Shown here: positions 43,788 to 51,325 of the stretch, in pieces
Layout: each line of letters starts with the position of its first letter
How positions within the stretch are numbered: position 1 is the stretch's first letter
Assembly: GCF_015689335.1 (NCBI RefSeq)
Contig: NZ_CP065053.1
Coordinates: 5,022,001 to 5,086,000 of the forward strand
Length of the DNA: 64,000 nucleotides
Origin: Massilia antarctica
Lineage (GTDB): Bacteria; Pseudomonadota; Gammaproteobacteria; Burkholderiales; Burkholderiaceae_D
Direction: 5' to 3'
Position numbers and translations under genes: made by a program
Notes under the pieces: generated by a model
Seen by the model: only the letters and a program-made list of their open reading frames with translations
The model's database searches: none
What the model was told of the DNA's origin: nothing

Positions 43788-44981
43788 ATGGGCAATTTTG
43801 TTCAGCACATTTCTGATCGTATTTCGATCATCGCGTCCGACCGTCTGTGGCTCGAAGACGCAGCAATACAACAAACCAAAACCACGGCCGCACTGGCCGG
43901 CATGCAGCGCGTGGTCGGCTTGCCCGACCTGCACCCGGGCCGCGGCTATCCCGTCGGCGCCGCCTTCTTTTCCACCGGGCGCCTGTATCCGGCGCTGGTG
44001 GGTAACGACATCGGCTGCGGCATGGCGCTGTGGCAAACCGACATCCTTGCCGGCAAGGCCAAGCTCGACAAGATCGACAAGCAGATCGGCAACCTCGACG
44101 ATGTGATCGACGAGGAAGAATGGGCAGCGCTGGAACGCCGCGATCCTACCTGGCCGGCGCGGATCGAGGCGCTCTCGGCCGCGCTGGCCGCGGCTGGCCT
44201 TGACCTGGGGCCGCTGCGCTCGCTCGGCACCATCGGCCGCGGCAATCACTTCGCGGAACTTCAGGTGATCGATTCGGTCGAAGATGAAGAGGTAATCGGG
44301 CGTACGACCTTGACCCGCAAGTGCCTGCAGTTGCTGGTGCATAGCGGCTCGCGGGGCTTGGGCCAAGTGATTCTGCGCGCGCATGTCGAGGCGCACAGTC
44401 ACGCCGGCCTGCTGGATGGCAGTCCGGAAGCGGTGGCTTATTTGCGCGAGCATGATGCAGCTTTGCAGTATGCCGAAGTGAACCGTTCGCTGATCGCCGC
44501 GCGGATTTTTCATCGCTTGCGTTGCGAAGCTGTGCGCGTACTCGACGTTCATCACAACACGGTGACACCAGCGTGCATCGATGGCCAGCCAGGCTGGCTG
44601 CACCGCAAGGGCGCCACGCCGAGCGACCAGGGGCTGGTGATGTTGCCCGGTTCGCGAGACGATTATAGTTACCTGATCGCACCGGTGCCGTCGGCCGGTG
44701 AACTGAGCCTGCATTCGCTGGCGCACGGAGCAGGGCGCAAGTGGCAGCGCACCGATTGCAAGGGCCGCCTGGACAAACTGGCGACGCCGGCACAGTTGAG
44801 CCGTACGTCGATGGGCGGGCGCGTGATCTGCAATGACCGCGCGCTGATTTATGAGGAGGCGCCGCAGGCGTACAAGAACGTCGACAGCGTGCTCGGTTCG
44901 CTTGTGGGCGCGGGATTGGCGAGGGTGGTATCCAGAAGCAAGCCGGTGCTGACCTACAAAACGCGTGGGGAGTGCTGCTGA
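43788..44981 (+). CDS. rtcB: RtcB-type RNA ligase, PrfH-associated
   Basis: A 397-residue RtcB family RNA-splicing ligase. Key segments are present: LPDLHPGRGYPVGAA, the metal-binding Cys in GNDIGCGMA, GRGNHFAE, HSGSRGLG and the guanylylated-His motif LAHGAGRKW. The ATG at 43788 is preferred over an upstream TTG, because MGNFVQHISD is the usual family N-terminus. It is one-base coupled to prfH (TGATG). This branch, paired with the release-factor homologue PrfH, is known to repair 16S rRNA cleaved in the decoding centre after rescue of the damaged ribosome. It has no rtcA or rtcR neighbour here. Confidence 0.95.
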   Translation: MGNFVQHISDRISIIASDRLWLEDAAIQQTKTTAALAGMQRVVGLPDLHPGRGYPVGAAFFSTGRLYPALVGNDIGCGMALWQTDILAGKAKLDKIDKQIGNLDDVIDEEEWAALERRDPTWPARIEALSAALAAAGLDLGPLRSLGTIGRGNHFAELQVIDSVEDEEVIGRTTLTRKCLQLLVHSGSRGLGQVILRAHVEAHSHAGLLDGSPEAVAYLREHDAALQYAEVNRSLIAARIFHRLRCEAVRVLDVHHNTVTPACIDGQPGWLHRKGATPSDQGLVMLPGSRDDYSYLIAPVPSAGELSLHSLAHGAGRKWQRTDCKGRLDKLATPAQLSRTSMGGRVICNDRALIYEEAPQAYKNVDSVLGSLVGAGLARVVSRSKPVLTYKTRGECC

Positions 44982-45610
44982 TGATCTGGTTACAAATTAC
45001 GGCCAATACGGGCCCGGCGGAGTGCTGCCTGGCGGTGACGAAGGCGCTCACGCAGCTGGGCCGCGAGGCACAGAAGGCGGGTGTGACGGTGAGCGTGGTG
45101 GAGCAACTGGACGGTCCCGTTGGTGGAACCTTGCGCTCGGTGCTGCTTGAGCTGGATGGTCCGGCGGAACCTGAACAGGCACTGGCTGCGCGCTGGTGCG
45201 GCAGCATTCAATGGATTTGCGAGAGTCCCTACCGCAAGCTGCACAAGCGGAAGAACTGGTTCCTCAATGGCGCGGCGTTCGCGCCGCCGGCGGTGTCGAC
45301 CGAGTTTGGCGAGATTCGTTACGAAGCGACGCGCGCCTCCGGACCGGGCGGCCAGCATGTGAACAAGACCGATAGTGCAATCCGGGCAACGCATGTGGCA
45401 TCGGGCTTGTCGGTGAAAGTGCAGACCGAGCGCAGCCAGCATGCCAACAAGCGCCTGGCCGCGCAGCTGTTGCTGAGCAAGCTGGGGGAATTGGCCAAGT
45501 CGGAGGAGGGCAAGAACAAATCCGACCGCCGCATGCATCATTTCCAGGCTGAACGCGGCAACGCGGGACGGGTGTTCGTGGGGATGGGTTTTGTGGAGAG
45601 GCCGGTTTGA
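44981..45610 (+). CDS. prfH: Release factor homologue PrfH
   Basis: A 209-residue class I release-factor-like protein lacking the N-terminal stop-codon-recognition domain of RF1/RF2. The GGQ domain is intact: ASGPGGQHVNKTDSAIRATH. PrfH releases peptides from ribosomes whose decoding centre has been cut, allowing RtcB to heal the rRNA. The ATG at 44981 overlaps the rtcB stop by one base and has GGGGAG eight bases upstream; the GTG at 44972 is less likely. The two genes form one translational unit. Confidence 0.95.
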   Translation: MIWLQITANTGPAECCLAVTKALTQLGREAQKAGVTVSVVEQLDGPVGGTLRSVLLELDGPAEPEQALAARWCGSIQWICESPYRKLHKRKNWFLNGAAFAPPAVSTEFGEIRYEATRASGPGGQHVNKTDSAIRATHVASGLSVKVQTERSQHANKRLAAQLLLSKLGELAKSEEGKNKSDRRMHHFQAERGNAGRVFVGMGFVERPV

Positions 45611-45627
45611 TCGGTTGACAGGCAGCG

Positions 45628-45658
45628 GCATGCCAGCGCCGTTTCAGGGCTGGCATGC
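45628..45658. terminator. Stem-loop between prfH and GNAT genes
   Basis: GCATGCCAGC and GCTGGCATGC form a perfect ten-base-pair stem with an 11-base loop, 18 bases after the prfH stop and before the convergent GNAT stop. No T-run; position suggests bidirectional termination. Confidence 0.65.
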
Positions 45659-45743
45659 ATGGCAGGTGATGGCATCACTGCGCTGGAAAGCGGGGTGATT
45701 CTGCCCACCGCCGGGAGTCATTGCGATGACGGTCCCGGCTTGT

Positions 45744-46334
45744 CTACAATCTGGCTGCCAGCGTTGGCTTCAGCTCGGGCCACTCGTCGTTGAGAATACT
45801 GAAAAATGCGGTGTCCCTGGCATTGCCGCCCGGTTCAATCTTGTCCTTCCTGAGAATGCCTTCGAACGTTGCGCCGATTTTCTCAAGGGCCCGTCGCGAT
45901 CGCATGTTGTCCGACTTGGCCCTGAATTGAACGCGGTTCGCCTTCAAGGTGTCGAAGCAATATTCAAGCAGAAGGTACTTGCACTCGGCATTCGCCCCAG
46001 TGCCCCAGTACTGGCTTGCCAGCCAGGTGACGCCAATTTCCAGCTTACGGTCTTCCGGGCATATCTCCAGAAACCGGGTCGTTCCGATAATCCGCGCACT
46101 GCCCGTGTGGTAGATCAGGAAGGGATAGGTCTTGCCGGCTTCGCGCCCCTTGAGGGCGGCCGTGAAGTTCGGATAGAAATTTTCCCGAACCGAGTAGTCG
46201 ACCGAGGTAAGGCGCCAGATCTCAGCGTCCTGCGCGACGGCGAACAGGGCGTCGAGGGTGTCGAACTCCAGTGGACGGAGTTCAATATGTTTTCCTTGAA
46301 GCTGAAGATTGGCTTGGATCCACGGTATTTCCAC
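45744..46334 (-). CDS. GNAT family N-acetyltransferase, RimJ/RimL-like
   Basis: A 196-residue GNAT protein of the ribosomal-protein acetyltransferase type (Acetyltransf_3 like): the opening ELRPLEFDTLDALF, then IIGTTRFLEI, LEIGVTWLASQYWGTGANAECKYLLLE (motif A with YWGTGAN in place of YWGKG) and FRAKSDNMRSRRALEKIGATFEGILRKDK (motif B, N-x-x-S-x-x-x-L-E-K-x-G). The start is GTG at 46334, since the nearby ATG is out of frame; a GAGG box precedes it. Substrate could be a ribosomal protein or small molecule. Confidence 0.88.
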   Translation of the reverse strand: MEIPWIQANLQLQGKHIELRPLEFDTLDALFAVAQDAEIWRLTSVDYSVRENFYPNFTAALKGREAGKTYPFLIYHTGSARIIGTTRFLEICPEDRKLEIGVTWLASQYWGTGANAECKYLLLEYCFDTLKANRVQFRAKSDNMRSRRALEKIGATFEGILRKDKIEPGGNARDTAFFSILNDEWPELKPTLAARL

Positions 46335-46400
46335 GCATTGCCTCGTATGGTTTAACGACGTTGCAGGTCTTAACGGACCGGTTTGATGCCTTGATGCCGC

Positions 46401-46895
46401 TTATTTCCAAATACGTTCGACCAGGTCGCCGATCTCAAGCGGCTTTCCCGCCGCCTTGGCCGCCGCCGACCACTCCTTTGGCGCCGGCATCGGTTGCGAC
46501 GGCGCAGTGCCGCCGGCGACACCGTATTTCATCGCGACTACGACGGTGCCCTTCACCATCGGTACCCGGACGGCTTTTGCGCCGGCAATCAGGTCGTTGG
46601 CCAGCGCCTGCGGCAAGGGCGGAGTGAAATCGAGCCAGAATGCCGATTGTTCTCCCGGGCGAATCGCCACCACGACAAATCCAGCGGAAGCCGGCACACT
46701 CGCCGCCGCCTTGAGTGCATGCGTGGCGGCAGTGTCGACCTGCTTGAGGTATGGAGCGAGCTTGTCCGCGGTCACTCGCGCCTGGATCACCGGTTCAGCC
46801 TGGAGCAGAACCACGCCGCCGGCGGTTACGCCGTTGGCAGCCTGGACACCACTGGCGCACAGCCATCCGGCAAGGAAAACAAGTATCGAACGCAT
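46401..46895 (-). CDS. Hypothetical secreted protein
   Basis: A 164-residue protein with a signal peptide (about 1-19, MRSILVFLAGWLCASGVQA). The mature part has no motif I recognise. It is rich in Ala and Val with short segments such as GFVVVAIRPGEQSAFWLDF and KGTVVVAMKYGVAGG, suggesting a small beta-rich periplasmic domain. The ATG at 46895 is chosen since it directly precedes the signal peptide. It lies between a GNAT gene and a divergent HerA-type ATPase gene, with no evident operon partner. Confidence 0.65.
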   Translation of the reverse strand: MRSILVFLAGWLCASGVQAANGVTAGGVVLLQAEPVIQARVTADKLAPYLKQVDTAATHALKAAASVPASAGFVVVAIRPGEQSAFWLDFTPPLPQALANDLIAGAKAVRVPMVKGTVVVAMKYGVAGGTAPSQPMPAPKEWSAAAKAAGKPLEIGDLVERIWK

Positions 46896-47039
46896 GGCGG
46901 TCTCCGTCAAAAATAGCGTGCGGCAAGTCACCGCGGCACTATTGGACCACATTTGGAACATTGCCGTGAAACTACTACCAATCCTTGCCGGTGGCGTGAT
47001 GTACTATTGATTTCCTACCGCGCCGAGGAGATTGCCGCC

Positions 47040-48578
47040 ATGTCCATGCTGCTGCCGATTGCGAAAAACAATGCCTGCCAACCGCCGCGCATGCTCGATC
47101 TGCTGCCGGCGCTGGTCAACCGGCACGGATGCATCACGGGCGCAACCGGTACCGGCAAAACGGTGACCTTGCAGGTGATAGCCGAGGCGCTGTCCGGGAT
47201 CGGGGTGCCGGTGTTCATGGCGGACGTCAAGGGCGACTTGTCCGGCATGGCCAAGGCCGGCAGCATGTCGGAAAAAATGCGCGGGCGGCTGGATGTGCTT
47301 GGCGTGGAGGCGCCGCTCTGGTCGGCCTGCCCGGTGACGTTCTGGGATGTGTTCGGGGAAGCTGGCCATCCGGTGCGGGCGACCATCTCCGATCTCGGTC
47401 CTCTGCTGCTGGCGCGCATGCTGAACCTGAACGATACCCAGGAAGGCGTGCTGCAACTGGTCTTCAAGATTGCCGACGATAACGGCTTGCTGCTGCTCGA
47501 TACCAAGGACTTGCGCAGCATGCTGCAGCATGTGGGCGACAACGCGGCGGATTTCCGCACGACGTACGGCAACATCTCGGCGGCGAGCATCGGCGCCATC
47601 CAGCGTGGCCTGGTGGCGGTCGAGCAGCAGGGCGGCGACCGCTTTTTCGGCGAGCCCATGCTCAATATCGATGACTTGCTGCAAACCGACGCGCAAGGCA
47701 AGGGTATCGTCAACATCCTGGCCGCCGACAAGCTGATGAATGCGCCGCGACTGTATGCGGTTTTCCTGCTGTGGCTGCTGTCGGAATTGTTCGAGAACTT
47801 GCCCGAAGTAGGCGACCTGGACAAGCCGAAACTGGTGTTTTTCTTCGACGAGGCCCACCTGCTGTTCAGCGAAGCGCCCAAGCCCTTGCTGCAAAAAATC
47901 GAGCAGGTGGTGCGGCTGATCAGGTCGAAAGGCGTGGGCGTGTTTTTCATTACCCAGAATCCACTCGACATTCCCGATACCGTGCTCGGGCAACTCGGCA
48001 ACCGTGTCCAGCACGCCTTGCGGGCCTACACGCCGCGCGACCAGAAAGCCGTCAAGGCGGCTGCGGAAACGTTCCGGCCCAATCCCGCGCTCGATACCGC
48101 CCAGGTCATCACCGAACTGGAGCTGGGCGAGGCGCTCGTCTCTTTCCTCGACGAGAAAGGGCGGCCGAATATGGTCGAGCGTGCCTACATCCTTCCGCCG
48201 GTATCGCAGATCGGACCGATTGACCTTGCCGAGCGCCAGCGCGCGATGGCGCAGTCGGTGGTGGCCGGTGTGTACGAACAAGGTGTCGACCGCGAATCGG
48301 CGCACGAACTGCTTGCCGCCCGCGCCGCGGCTGCGCAACAGGCCGACACCCGCGCGCCGCGCGCCAGGACTCCGGCCGGCGGCGCGCGCACCCAGGCGCC
48401 CGAGTCGGTGCCCGACACGTCCCTGGGCGGCATGCTCGGCGGCCTGTTCGGTGGCGGCAACGGCAAGCGTCAATCGCCGGTGGAGGCGATGGTGAAGTCG
48501 GCCGCGCGCAGCATCGGCTCGCAGGTGGGACGGGAAATTGTCCGCGGCGTGCTGGGCTCGATCCTGAAGCGGCGCTAG
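47040..48578 (+). CDS. HerA-like ATPase, DUF853 family
   Basis: A 512-residue P-loop ATPase of the HerA/FtsK superfamily. Walker A is GATGTGKTV near residue 33-41, the Walker B aspartate-glutamate is in [12 protein letters not shown], and an Arg-finger-like [18 protein letters not shown] and [19 protein letters not shown] follow, all DUF853 features. The C-terminal tail is Ala/Gly/Arg rich. Function of this family is not established; homologues are DNA-translocase-like. ATG at 47040 has GAGGAG upstream. Confidence 0.9.
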   Translation: MSMLLPIAKNNACQPPRMLDLLPALVNRHGCITGATGTGKTVTLQVIAEALSGIGVPVFMADVKGDLSGMAKAGSMSEKMRGRLDVLGVEAPLWSACPVTFWDVFGEAGHPVRATISDLGPLLLARMLNLNDTQEGVLQLVFKIADDNGLLLLDTKDLRSMLQHVGDNAADFRTTYGNISAASIGAIQRGLVAVEQQGGDRFFGEPMLNIDDLLQTDAQGKGIVNILAADKLMNAPRLYAVFLLWLLSELFENLPEVGDLDKPKLVFFFDEAHLLFSEAPKPLLQKIEQVVRLIRSKGVGVFFITQNPLDIPDTVLGQLGNRVQHALRAYTPRDQKAVKAAAETFRPNPALDTAQVITELELGEALVSFLDEKGRPNMVERAYILPPVSQIGPIDLAERQRAMAQSVVAGVYEQGVDRESAHELLAARAAAAQQADTRAPRARTPAGGARTQAPESVPDTSLGGMLGGLFGGGNGKRQSPVEAMVKSAARSIGSQVGREIVRGVLGSILKRR

Positions 48579-48590
48579 GCTCGCTTCCGG

Positions 48591-48911
48591 TCAGTGCAGG
48601 ACCGTTTTTTCCGGCTGCACCAGAATAAACGGATGGACGACCGAGGTCCACAACATGGCGTCGGTGTCGGTCCAGGCTTGCGCCTGCGCATCGGACACCT
48701 TGCCGATCTTACCGTCGCCCATCCAGCGGGCGATGCTGTCCTTGTCGTCATGCGAAATGCGCACGGCAACATCGACCAGGTCGAGATCGGCGCTGACGAA
48801 GACCACATTGCCTTGGGCGAAGTGGCGTACCAGTTCGGACCAGGGCAGGCGCGCGGTTTCGAGGTTGATTTTGGCGCGCAGTTCGGTGTCGTTTTCAGGC
48901 TCGGTTTGCAT
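48591..48911 (-). CDS. DUF2288 family protein
   Basis: A 106-residue acidic protein matching DUF2288: INLETARLPWSELVRHFAQG, VVFVSADLDLVDVAVRIS, and a C-terminal LWTSVVHPFILVQP. The family is common in proteobacteria and cyanobacteria with no known function. The ATG at 48911 is preferred over an upstream TTG. It converges on the HerA-type gene with 12 bases between the stop codons. Confidence 0.8.
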   Translation of the reverse strand: MQTEPENDTELRAKINLETARLPWSELVRHFAQGNVVFVSADLDLVDVAVRISHDDKDSIARWMGDGKIGKVSDAQAQAWTDTDAMLWTSVVHPFILVQPEKTVLH

Positions 48912-48956
48912 ACAGTTACTCAATAGTTCAGGTGGAGTCGATCGTAGGACGATCGT

Positions 48957-49640
48957 TCAGATGATGTCGATGACGGGTGTCGGCGAGCCGGACCAGGTGA
49001 GGCGGTACACCTGTCCCTTGCGTACATTGCCGACCAGGGCGGGGCGAAAGCACGCCAGGCAAGTGCCCTCGGGGCGCCGCACGCTCGGGTAGATCACGCC
49101 CATCGAACCGCTGTCGAGCAGTTGCGTGGCGAGGTCCTGGGAGTCGATGTAACTGGTCGGATCGAGGTATTTGGCAAATGCATCGACCCCGCGAATGTCG
49201 TGGAAGGTGCTGGTAAAGTCGGCGATCAGCGCCTGATACGTCACGCTGTCGTCGAAACGGCCGATCTCCTGGTATTCCACGGTCTTATGGAAGGTGATTT
49301 CCGCCAGGGCGGTTTCGGCTTCGAAGGCGCAATACCATGCCCCGCGTTCGCCATCGTTGAAGCGGCTGCCTTCCGGGCGCGGATAGGTATAGGCCGCGTT
49401 GATGATGCGAAAATTCGGCACGCCGAAGACCAGTTCGTCGACGCCGATGCCGGGCAGGCTGCCGTATTCGCCGCGCAGGCGTTCATTGGTGGCGTTGTCG
49501 ATGTCGAACAGGTCGCGCAAGACATCAGGATCCTCGGCCAGCGGGCTGAGTACGGAATCTTCCACGTCGGCGAAGCGCGAGGGGATCAGGCGACAGGTGT
49601 CGAACTGCCGCAAATTGGTCAGCTTGGGAATGACCGTCAA
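48957..49640 (-). CDS. RES-domain toxin
   Basis: A 227-residue RES-type toxin (NAD+ degrading or phosphorolysing family). The family core is visible in GSRFNDGERGAWYCAFEAETALAEITFHK (written in parts: GSRFNDGERGAWYCAF, then ETALAEITF), which holds the Arg, Glu and aromatic ligands of the RES fold. The start is TTG at 49640, one base after the antitoxin stop, with GGAGG in the end of the antitoxin gene as ribosome site. It is the second gene of a RES-Xre toxin-antitoxin operon. Confidence 0.88.
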   Translation of the reverse strand: MTVIPKLTNLRQFDTCRLIPSRFADVEDSVLSPLAEDPDVLRDLFDIDNATNERLRGEYGSLPGIGVDELVFGVPNFRIINAAYTYPRPEGSRFNDGERGAWYCAFEAETALAEITFHKTVEYQEIGRFDDSVTYQALIADFTSTFHDIRGVDAFAKYLDPTSYIDSQDLATQLLDSGSMGVIYPSVRRPEGTCLACFRPALVGNVRKGQVYRLTWSGSPTPVIDII

Positions 49641-49641
49641 G

Positions 49642-50079
49642 TCAGAGGCCTCCGCGGCGTGCGTCGAGCAGCTTGCGGACCGTTTGCATGGACAGCAAGC
49701 CGCCCGCCAGCATTTGCGACAGCGGCGTGCGTCCGGCAAAGATGGGATTGGTATTCGGGAGGGTGACCCATTCGTCGGCCAGTTTGTCGCCGTACAGAAT
49801 GTGGAGCGCTTTGTAGATGCCGAGGAGGTAAGAAATGCGGGTAATGCGGTCGACTTCGAGGACGCGGTCGGGGTTCTTTTTCCACTCGTAGAAAGTGGAG
49901 GATGACATGCCGCCGAGCAGTTCGCGGGCATCTTCGTCGCGCAGCTTCCAGGCGGCCATGAGGGCAAAAAAACCCTTGAGCGCGGATTTGGACAAGCGCT
50001 CCCGCTCCGCGCGCGCGTTCAGGTCGATGAGCACGGCCGGCTCGAAGCGACTTTTTGGATATGCGTAGGCAAGATTCAT
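49642..50079 (-). CDS. Xre/MbcA/ParS-type antitoxin
   Basis: A 145-residue antitoxin with an N-terminal Xre-like region (about 30-75, LKGFFALMAAWKLRDEDARE, then SSSTFYEWKKNP) and a C-terminal DUF2384 domain (RISYLLGIYKALHILYGD, NTNPIFAGRTPLSQMLAGG). The C-terminal domain normally blocks the RES toxin's active site. The gene precedes and overlaps the toxin's ribosome site. A palindrome 18 bases upstream of the start (50097-50110) is a probable autoregulatory operator. Confidence 0.9.
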   Translation of the reverse strand: MNLAYAYPKSRFEPAVLIDLNARAERERLSKSALKGFFALMAAWKLRDEDARELLGGMSSSTFYEWKKNPDRVLEVDRITRISYLLGIYKALHILYGDKLADEWVTLPNTNPIFAGRTPLSQMLAGGLLSMQTVRKLLDARRGGL

Positions 50080-50096
50080 GATGGGCTCCGGTTATG

Positions 50097-50110
50097 GAGT
50101 ATTTATACTC
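50097..50110. promoter_or_regulatory. Palindromic operator of the RES-Xre operon
   Basis: GAGTAT, two bases, ATACTC: a perfect six-base inverted repeat 18 bases before the antitoxin start codon, where a -10 region would be covered. Autorepression by the antitoxin is usual in this family. Confidence 0.65.
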
Positions 50111-50329
50111 TATCTTCGTGTCGTGTGCAAGCCAATCGCCATCAAAGTGTTGATGAGGCCGCGCAAAGAATGATTCGGCCGCTTGAGCTTGCTTGCGGAC
50201 GGTAAGGCGGGCGCGCGACAGGCAAGACCCAGCTCGCAGGACTCAGGCGGCAGCGCAGCATTGTTTTTCTTTCAGATGGGCCAAGCCTCATAATATAGTC
50301 AATTCAACCATGCGTGGTGTCAAGCAGAC

Positions 50330-51013
50330 ATGTCCAACATTCCTCGTTTTATCCCCGAAATGCGCACTCCCCACGTTGTGAATCGACCGTTTGCCGATGG
50401 CCGGGGTGCGGCTGGACCGGATGAACCGGATCACTGGGTCTTTGAAGCGCGGGAAGCGACGGAACAAGGCCGTTTGGTGATGGCCAGGGCTGCGGCCTTG
50501 ATCTACGGGGTTGTTGCCCTTGCGCTAGCGAGACTTGTGACGGTGCTCCTGGAATTCATCGTCGGGGAAAACAGCGTTACCCAGGCCATGTGGATTGTTG
50601 CCGTTCCGGCAGCAGCCGGGTGGGGTTACATGAAGCAAAAGTCGAAGCCTGGCCAGGTCTGGACATCGCGCGAATGGATCGATTTCGGCAACCGCACGTG
50701 GAATACACGCAGGCACTACGCCGACGGTAGCGAGCCGCTGATATCGCGGAAGATTCCGCTCAGTGGTGTCGCGGCGGTATGTTACGCGCAAATGGTTGAA
50801 GATGAGATGGGCTACACCAGCGTGTTAAGTAGGGTGAGCGATCTGGTTCGTCATCGTCATCCCTGGCCGTTGACTCGGGTGGAGCACTTTGACACCGAGC
50901 AGGAGTGCCTCGCATTTACCCAAGCCATGGCGGCGCGTTGTGCAATTGCGTGCTGGCAGTTCAGGGAGGCGGAGCTTGAAGGTGGCAAGGCGATGCTGGA
51001 AAAGCTGTCTTGA
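50330..51013 (+). CDS. Hypothetical membrane protein with C-terminal repeat domain
   Basis: A 227-residue protein of unknown family. It has two close hydrophobic segments (about 55-75 and 82-102) likely to be a membrane hairpin, then a soluble C-terminal part ending with HFDTEQECLAFTQAMAARCAIACWQF. That last segment resembles the end of the next small gene (FRSEQASHDFAAAIARRTGIVCWKL), so the two are related. Functional clues are lacking. The start at 50330 is the first ATG; a weak AGCAGAC precedes it. The gene lies beside the RES toxin-antitoxin region but is not oriented with it. Confidence 0.6.
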   Translation: MSNIPRFIPEMRTPHVVNRPFADGRGAAGPDEPDHWVFEAREATEQGRLVMARAAALIYGVVALALARLVTVLLEFIVGENSVTQAMWIVAVPAAAGWGYMKQKSKPGQVWTSREWIDFGNRTWNTRRHYADGSEPLISRKIPLSGVAAVCYAQMVEDEMGYTSVLSRVSDLVRHRHPWPLTRVEHFDTEQECLAFTQAMAARCAIACWQFREAELEGGKAMLEKLS

Positions 51014-51267
51014 ATGACGCACCAGTGAGCAGGAACGGGCCGGTCGAGGTCCATTATTACTCGGTCGCCTTGTGCCATGCATTGGATGTGAGAGAGAAGC
51101 AAAACCGACGCGCGCCGCCTGAGCTGAGCTTGCTCAGGCGGTTTCGCAGCGAGCAAGCGAGCCACGATTTTGCCGCCGCAATAGCACGGCGTACCGGCAT
51201 CGTATGCTGGAAGCTCGACTGGAACCGGCTGAGCGACACGGGTACGTGCTTGACCCGGTCGTTCTGA
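51010..51267 (+). CDS. Small hypothetical protein, related to the preceding gene
   Basis: An 85-residue protein starting at TTG 51010, overlapping the end of the preceding gene by four bases (TTGA). Its C-terminal half aligns with the end of that gene: phenylalanine, SEQ, an Ala-rich helix and I-x-C-W-K/Q. No family is recognised. It may be a diverged duplicate of the C-terminal domain of its neighbour, or the pair may be a remnant. The TTG start and short length keep confidence moderate. Confidence 0.5.
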   Translation: MNDAPVSRNGPVEVHYYSVALCHALDVREKQNRRAPPELSLLRRFRSEQASHDFAAAIARRTGIVCWKLDWNRLSDTGTCLTRSF

Positions 51268-51325
51268 GGGCGCGCGCACCGATTTACGGCACATCCGCTT
51301 GCCGGCCCGGCCGGTCCAGGCGCGC

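Noticed and set aside
43780..43793. A sigma-54-like GG-N10-GC spacing near rtcB
   Set aside because: It overlaps the rtcB start codon, the flanking bases do not match the -24/-12 consensus, and no RtcR-type activator is present.
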